DNA from: Clarireedia homoeocarpa
Taxonomy: Eukaryota; Ascomycota; Leotiomycetes; Helotiales; Rutstroemiaceae
Assembly (NCBI GenBank): GCA_001465935.1
Contig: LNKV01000054.1
Location: forward strand, 62,001-126,000
DNA length: 64,000 bases
Direction of reading: 5' to 3'
Part shown: positions 57,649-64,000 of the stretch, piece after piece
Numbering within the stretch: position 1 is the stretch's first letter
Layout: each line of letters begins with the position of its first letter
Program-made: the position numbers and the translations under genes
Notes under the pieces: generated by a model
The model's input: the letters and a program-made list of their open reading frames with translations, nothing else
What the model was told of the DNA's origin: nothing
The model's database searches: none

Positions 57649-57679
<31 letters not shown>

Positions 57680-59693
57680 AGGGTGTGTGTGAGGGTGTGT
57701 GTGAGGGTGTGAGGGGGTCAGCTGGGTGAGGCGACAGGGTTAGTTTTTTCTTCTTTTACTTGGGTACGATGGATATTAGCTAGGATATGGCACAACTTAC
57801 AGTAGCAGCTAGGATATGGCATAACTCACAGTAGCAAAAAGAAAAGTATAGCCTCACCAGGGCAGACAGGCGGGGAGAAAAGGGGGGGGCTTAAGGTTGC
57901 GCAGAGTTCACAGAGGAGCAGAGCTGTGCATGCAGTAGCCAGAGAGGGGCTCTTAAGGCGGAGGCTGAGCACTGGCGCACCAATCTTCAAGCAGCAGCAG
58001 CAGCAGCAGCAGCAGTCACCACTTTATTAAGCGCAGTCGCCTTGCATTGTCAAACTACTTCCGTACATCGTTACATGTACGAAGTAACGCACAGCGAGAA
58101 ATTTGCATGGTGACATGACATGGTATAGTAAGGCTCTTCCGAGGGACACAGACAGGACAGGACAGCCTCGGATATGCTAGTTCTATATGCTGTCTGTGTA
58201 TTTGAGACGGCTTGGAAGGTAGTTAGTTGGTTGCCTTCTAATTTCCAGCACTGTTTGGAAATACTGTATGTAGATCTTGGAGAATATGAATATACATACT
58301 CGCTCACCTCATTCTGCTTTACCCACTCCATGGTGGATAAATATAGGACTTTTAAGGGAATGGGTTCCCTGGGGGCGGGAACAATAGGAGAGGCGTTACG
58401 GCGGTTACGGCAGTTACGGCAGTACAGTACTACTCTACTGTACTTACTCCAGTTGGATATTTTTACACCTCCTTCTCCGCATAACATAGAACTACGGGTA
58501 AGGAGCATCGTCTCATCCCATCTCATCTCATCTCATCTCATCTCATCTCACCCAACTACAACGACGGCCATGTAAAATACCGACTGGTACCTACATCCGC
58601 CGCGCGGGAGCGGCGTAGGCACATGTACAGTAAAGTAATTGTATCTAAGCTCGATTTGGTTTTCCATCCTTTCCTGCTAAAATGATCCATTTTCATACAT
58701 AGTGCGGCTCAAAATCTACCAGTCAGAAATGCTTGTCTGCCTAGACATGGATTTTATTTATATAAAGAACTCGTACTTCCCTCGTATGCACAAAGGAATC
58801 AAGGAAGGCTATACAGCTAGCTATACAGCTATACAGCAAAGCTAGTTACAAGCATTATCCTCCCTCTAACCTTACACTTTTACCCCCTAAAACATCGTTA
58901 ATTGCGCAAAACGTGACGAATGACCATCCCCCGCGCCCCGGAACGGAGTTTTGTTTGCGTCATCCGTCCGCAAGCCAAGTGGATGGATGATTCGTTATTT
59001 GTTTTCCTTCCTGGAACTTGTAACCCTATACAAAAATCGGTAATGTGACCGGTTACCTGTGTGGAGGTCGAGTCATCAGTATAGAGTTGCTATGTTATGT
59101 TAAGCTATTTCGAACAATGCCTTGCGCCATCGGATAGAGCCGGCCATTTGATTTGGCTTGACTGACTGACCAACTAACGACTCAAAGTTTGGGTGAGCAT
59201 CGGACCGGTAGATTTTTTTCTTTTTTTCTACTTTTGCATTGATTGATTGACTTTACGTTGATCAGAAGTTCGCAAAATTCCCACAGTGAGTGAGTGATTC
59301 AACTAGGAGGACCCAAACTTCGGTCATACTTGCATTGTATACCGGTGACCCGGTGAAAGGCTGGCGAGCTCGCTGTGCTGTGCTGTGCTTGTTACCCTCA
59401 ATGTCGGGGAATTTACGAAGCGGTGCAACGAGACACCATGCTCACCACTCACCACCCAATGCATGAATCGTGCCGCGGTCCTTTCTGTACTCCCTTTATT
59501 GCCTCATGGAAATAACCAAAAAAAGAAAAATCATGACTTGTTGCAGCGCGCAGCTGACTGGTGCCTCTGCCTCTTCGTGCTCGTACAAATCTGTCGTATT
59601 CACGAACGCTTAGGAGAGACCTCCCCTCAGGCCTATGCTAGGCCGCAACGATATTGGGAAGTCATCACATCCAGTCAAACCCATTCCTCCAGC
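57005..59693. other. Microsatellite-rich spacer, 2.7 kb
   Basis: 5' side of the STAND gene and 3' side of the FHA gene. It includes a GT run (about 57650-57680), a (CAG)8-9 run at 57991-58015, a 29-bp duplication (AGCTAGGATATGGCA…CAGTAGC) at about 57778-57836, a CTCAT run at about 58515-58548 and a TGTGC run near 59375. No supportable gene. Confidence 0.55.
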
Positions 59694-60668
59694 TTAGACT
59701 TTCGGAGGTAACATCAACACATACTCTCGAGTGCTGTGTCCAAACTGCACCATATCCTTATCTCGCAATTCCACATATCGACTCGGAGCAATTTCCTCCT
59801 TGTTCAATGATGTACCATTTGCAGATTCCAGATCAATCAGGTAGGGTCGCACTCGTCCGAGTTTATCTCCAAACTCGTTGGTCTTCTCTATGAACCGAAA
59901 CTGTATGACGGCATGCTGTTTGCTGATACTCGGATGTTCCGCGGCGAGGTCGACCACTGAAAGCTCCCGCCCAATGAGCCAGCAGCTCCTTGTACTCAAT
60001 TCAATAGTTTCGACAATATCTGCGCCCTTGAACACAAAAAGCTTCCAGTCGTCTTTCGTCGGCGGTTTTCGTGCTTCTGGAGGCTCGTGATACTTTAGCA
60101 CGATTGATGTTCCATCTGCTTGTGTAATCGCATTCGAGGCTGCTGCTAAAATCCCCGTTTGACCAAGATTAGGTTTCTGTTTTTCTTGCACTTCTTGATC
60201 GCCTGCAGGTACAAGAGCAGTCGATGACGGATCTTTGTTCAGTTGAAATGATGAAGCCTGTGATGGGAGAGGACCGGCCTGCCTTCGCCCTACAGCATTT
60301 TCCGTATCTCTTGATGGTTTGGCGTCATCTTCCCGATTGCGCCTTCGATCCCGAGATCTGTCTCTTTTCCGGTATTTAGAATCCCGATCATCGTCTCGCC
60401 GGCGAGAATGTCGTTCGGGACTCCGTGATCGTCTGCGGTGTCTTTCCTTGTCTTCGTATTTATCTCGCGTGGTTCTTGAACGATCGTCGCGTCGGTCGTC
60501 ACGTCGGTCGTCACGTCGGTCGGGACGGGTTGATTCACGGCCAGTATCTCTTTCTCTTCTTCGCCTCCTGCGCCTTCTTTCCTCTTCTTCGGAATCAGTT
60601 GTGGGTGACCGGGAACGTTTGCCTGAAGAATAATCTTTCTGGTACTTTGGATCTTCTAGGGAATCCAT
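59694..60668 (-). CDS. FHA-domain protein, SNIP1/Pml1-like
   Basis: A single exon of 324 residues. The first ATG in frame is at 60668; longer readings lack an ATG. Residues ~1-140 are an Arg/Asp/Ser-rich RS-like region with the repeat RRDDRRDDRRDDR. The C-terminal FHA domain (~210-322) shows CWLIGRELSVVDLAAEHPSI, SKQHAVIQFR, YLIDLESANGTSLN and VQFGHSTREYVLM. The arrangement matches human SNIP1 and the yeast RES-complex subunit Pml1, which act in pre-mRNA retention and splicing in the nucleus. Phosphothreonine binding by the FHA fold is expected from the conserved Arg, Ser-x-x-His and Asn. Confidence 0.88.
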   Translation of the reverse strand: MDSLEDPKYQKDYSSGKRSRSPTTDSEEEERRRRRRRRERDTGRESTRPDRRDDRRDDRRDDRSRTTRDKYEDKERHRRRSRSPERHSRRRDDDRDSKYRKRDRSRDRRRNREDDAKPSRDTENAVGRRQAGPLPSQASSFQLNKDPSSTALVPAGDQEVQEKQKPNLGQTGILAAASNAITQADGTSIVLKYHEPPEARKPPTKDDWKLFVFKGADIVETIELSTRSCWLIGRELSVVDLAAEHPSISKQHAVIQFRFIEKTNEFGDKLGRVRPYLIDLESANGTSLNKEEIAPSRYVELRDKDMVQFGHSTREYVLMLPPKV

Positions 60669-62174
60669 CGCTGCTGATGTTTTAGTAATCAATTTCTTCG
60701 TAGGATTCCTCAACACTGTACCTTTTATTTTTGGCCTATCTCGAATAGCCTATCTCGAAGGTAAGTTTTATCTATCATCGGATAGTCGCAGCGGCAGCTG
60801 AATTTGGGTGACTTCAGCTCTATTCCCAATTTAGATTAGTCCCACTTTTCTATTGATCCTTCAAAAATAACTTCTGTCAGGTACTCCGCCAGCTCTCCTG
60901 TTCAAAATCGAAATCAACCAGCCATATGGCCACATGGTCCCGTCCCATCATGCGATTTCTTGCTCTTTGCAATGGAACAGATCGAGAACGAGTGATTGTC
61001 AATTCAATACTTCCAAGGCCTGCCACATTACATCACACGAGGGCCAGTCTCACTACAATGCCTTTATGTTGTGCTTGTTTGCTTCGTTCCCTCTTCGCCA
61101 ATGATATACATGTTTGGAATCCTACGGAACTCATGAAGACTGGAGAGAGGACAGATAATTTGGTGTTCATCTTTCTTATGTATTGGTACTCACAAGTATC
61201 TGCGTATCTAAGTATAGGATCATCCGCCATCTGCACAATTTCATCATATTGCTCGATTAGCAGAGCATACTGGCTTGCTGTTCCGTGCGGACTCACTTTG
61301 ATACTGCACTCCTACTTGGAGGTGAACGCAGGTAAGGTCCCGTTTCTCACGTACAACTAAAAGGTATCCTGTACCTGAAGCATCCTGAAACTCAAGTCTC
61401 GAGCTCATGGCAGCATTTTCTAGATGCGAAGAGTTCTAGGCTAAGTACCGCTCTATCTCTTATTCTTCCATTTCAGGCGATATTCCATTTTGGCACCATT
61501 ACTGTATCTCGTTTCGTTCTCTCGTTATCCTCCTGCGTCGTATAGCGTTGGCTATTGCGTCGTGGTGGAAGTATGTGGGATAGCCAGATAAGCGACCGGC
61601 CCCCCCCCCAAAGTGCGGGCGGTTAATCAAGAAAATTATGCGTTCATGATTCGCGAGCACAACCCCGGAACGACGCTTCTGCATTCGGTCGGATTACTCA
61701 TGGCAATCAAGTGGTTGATGTGACTCCATTGATGAGACACCTATGGGCCGCAGCAGTTCCGCCGCAAACTAACACATGCGGTTTTCTCGTTTAGCCTGTC
61801 AAGGCTTCCAGCTCGATTGTAGAGAAAAGATGGTGTGAGACGGGGGCCAATCCTCCATTCTTATATCTATCCATCGACACCTTTAGCCTTTTCCTTGGAT
61901 CTAAGCCCACTTTGACTCCATTTTGATCCAGCCAGGCTTTTTAGCGGCGGATCTTGTCCTTCTTGGAAAATTACTATCGTTACAGGACTGCATTGCATCT
62001 ACTAGAATTATCCGACAAATCTATTCATTCTTTCATGTTAGAATATTTCCAATGACTTACTTCAACCGGGCTCTCCCGTGCTAAGTCACCTTTAGTACCA
62101 CAACGCCAACTCTTACATTACCTTTTATCGTCGAATATTCTTCGGGTCCCTTCAACCAGTGAAGCCGCATAGTT
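60669..62174. other. Spacer with an unresolved possible small gene
   Basis: It holds the promoter of the FHA gene and of the coiled-coil protein gene. The minus strand at 61033-61408 offers an ATG (61408, MSSRLEFQDAS) and a possible GT-AG intron leading to LLIEQYDEIVQMADDPILRY, but the joined frame is not resolved and the plus strand is also open here. No gene is called. Confidence 0.4.
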
Positions 62175-63393
62175 ATGCCTCATGTTGTCTCCCAGATGGG
62201 CCCAAGGGAATGGCCCCAGCAGAATGATCGACGAGCTATAATGAAATCACCGGCTCTGAGCAATAATCTAAAGCCACCGTCGATGCCTCCTCGTCGACGG
62301 AATACGAATGGTACGACACCTTCATTAAGTCTACTAGTCACTTCGAACAACGGTAACTACTGGAATTCAGAAGTCAATCGACAAAATTTACGTCAATTTT
62401 CACCTGACAAGATCACACCGGTTTCCGCGGTAGATTCGGTCTTTGAATTACCTTCAGCAAATACAGCAGGCTCTCCAGATTCAATTCTATCGTCAGACAT
62501 AGCTGAATTGGAGGATACTTCTCCAAACGCAGTAAAAATTCAACGCCTTGCTGTGGATCAAAGGTCCCCGCAAAGCCCCGCACTTTCCGTAAGCTCATTC
62601 AAACATATGGAGGCCTTCGTTACATTGCTTGATACTGACATATCGTTAGGTTCATGCTACAGCTGCTATTGATGCCATCAATGAATTTGAGGCAGAAAAC
62701 AAGCGTCTTTTAGGACGCGCTATGGCCGCAGAGAATGCGGCAAAATTATTGGAAGAGCAAAATTACTACCTTAGACAAAGGGTCAACTATTGCACGGAGC
62801 GACATAGACCAAAAACTGCTCCGACTCAGAGAACCTCTCAACACCCTCAAAAACGAATTGTTAGGAACAATGGCACAACACCACTTTCTGCATTCAACGC
62901 AATGATGGATGCGAAAGAGGCGGAGCACGTACCTACGCCGGTATCTGCCACTCCTACTCCTCTACCTCGCCACAAATCCTCGTTTCCATCACAATCACCT
63001 GTCTCCCCACAACAAACTCCCGAAATTATACCTAACAAATTTGGTCCTAACGGATTCATCCCGTCACGTCGTCCCCCTCCAATTCCCGAAAGCATGAATC
63101 ATTTCTCATCTAAAAACCAAAATCCTCTGGGAGCCAAGAATATACAGAACAATCAAATACGAGAAAAAACACGACGCTCCAACCACCCGATCGCGAGAGC
63201 TTCTCTGGCCGAAGGAAAATCACTATCCAAGCCTTTACCACCTCTAGGCCCTATGTCTCCATCAGCTGTCCCGGGAGTGGTGGAAATGGGCGATCGAAAC
63301 CATAATGATGTCAGCCCTATTGCTGCGCCGCAGTTGGCTCTGAGACCCAAAAAGAGTTTTGCAAAGTTTTTTCGTAAAGGGAAGAAGGAATGA
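62175..63393 (+). CDS. Uncharacterised coiled-coil protein (385 aa)
   Basis: Two exons, 62175-62588 and 62650-63393, joined by a 61-nt GT-AG intron in phase 0, give 385 residues. The N-terminal half is Ser/Pro/Asn-rich. A short coiled coil follows the intron (AIDAINEFEAENKRLLGRAM…AAKLLEEQNYYLRQRV, residues ~142-180). The rest is Pro-rich and basic, ending in KKSFAKFFRKGKKE. No catalytic motif, membrane segment or signal peptide is seen. I do not recognise the family. The coiled coil and the basic Phe-rich C terminus would suit a scaffold or membrane-surface protein, which is speculation. Confidence 0.7.
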
Positions 63394-64000
63394 ACAAATG
63401 GTCTGACTACATGCTGATGATTTCTTGTATCAAAATACCCACGAATAGGATGGGGGAAAGGCAATTCCCGGCATTTGGTTAGCAAGCTTTGACTTAATGT
63501 GTATATATAACATATGATGAATAACGAACTGTACTTACGACCCCTCAGTTAATGATAGAATGAGTAGGTAGTTTTTCAGCTTTCCAGCTTGGATACTACC
63601 GACTTGTGAGTTTTCCCTACGATTGGCCGGACTCTCTGAAATGGTGTCCACTGTACAGTGTGTGGGGTTTTCTATATGAGTGCTGTTGGACACTTTTGCG
63701 CATCTTGGGTGCAAAAACTTAGGTATGTCGTAGCAAAAACTTCTTGCTGTGCTGTAGCCTATAGCAGATGGATATTACTCGATTTGACCTGTCACTCATA
63801 TTCAATACATTTCATCGCGAGAAGTTATGCAGATCTCTCAATCCATCCATTCACCAATGCGGTTGCCGGCATGTAAATATCGACCCCACGGATCGGCCTA
63901 ACTCATAGGTGACCGGTACGTATACATTCTCCGCCGGACCGCATTCAGCAGTGGCTTATTTATTACCAGATATAAATATCTACTTGAGGTAGCATCCAAC
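63394..64000. other. Gene-free right edge
   Basis: 3' flank of the coiled-coil gene and beyond. No coding or RNA feature recognised. Confidence 0.5.

Noticed and set aside
61033..61408. Possible small minus-strand gene (MSSRLEFQDAS… then LLIEQYDEIVQMADD…).
   Set aside because: The intron needed to join the parts does not give the favoured frame, and the plus strand is open over the same stretch; evidence insufficient.

Overview
The window reads as nuclear DNA of a filamentous ascomycete (Pezizomycotina; a leotiomycete is my guess, not shown by the sequence). The evidence is short GT-AG introns (about 40-120 nt) with CTAAC-like branch sites, fungal-only gene families, and AT-rich blocks with the C-to-T / G-to-A decay expected of repeat-induced point mutation (RIP). 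I rebuilt exon-intron structures by hand so that reading phase is kept across every junction. Exon limits are predictions.

Layout. 1-1265: 3' end of a UTP4-type ribosome-biogenesis gene. 1784-17188: a compact diterpenoid-type gene set. It holds two P450s (1784-3650 and 5345-7361, both minus), a tyrosine-phosphatase-like hydrolase (9831-10756, minus), a class II diterpene cyclase fused to an SMP-30/gluconolactonase beta-propeller (11280-14814, plus) and a GGPP synthase (15654-17188, plus). The stretch 7515-8154 carries small palindromic TA-flanked elements. 17189-24600 is a decayed repeat block: an AT-rich LTR element (17754-19853), a RIP-damaged gene relict (about 20130-23190), a truncated membrane-protein pseudogene (about 23430-24138) and a hAT-like non-autonomous element (24141-24565). 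24600-36100 is sparse: two small Lys/Ser-rich proteins that look paralogous, an NmrA-like protein, a rhodopsin-like membrane protein and a secreted tyrosinase. 39230-63393 is ordinary chromosome: a Sec7-PH Arf exchange factor, a DHCR24-like FAD oxidoreductase, a large hydrolase/NB-ARC STAND protein with a very long disordered tail, an FHA splicing-type protein and an uncharacterised coiled-coil protein. The spacers there are rich in microsatellites.

How the cluster may work (inference). GGPP synthase makes C20 diphosphate. The cyclase keeps the class II DxDD motif, so a copalyl/labdane-type diphosphate is expected. The class I half found in fungal CPS/KS enzymes is missing: the protein breaks off after a remnant of that half and continues, through a disordered linker, into a complete-looking SMP-30 propeller with its metal ligands. 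The diphosphate might be removed by the divergently transcribed phosphatase or by the propeller, and the two P450s would oxidise the labdane. This cyclase-propeller fusion is the most unusual item in the window.
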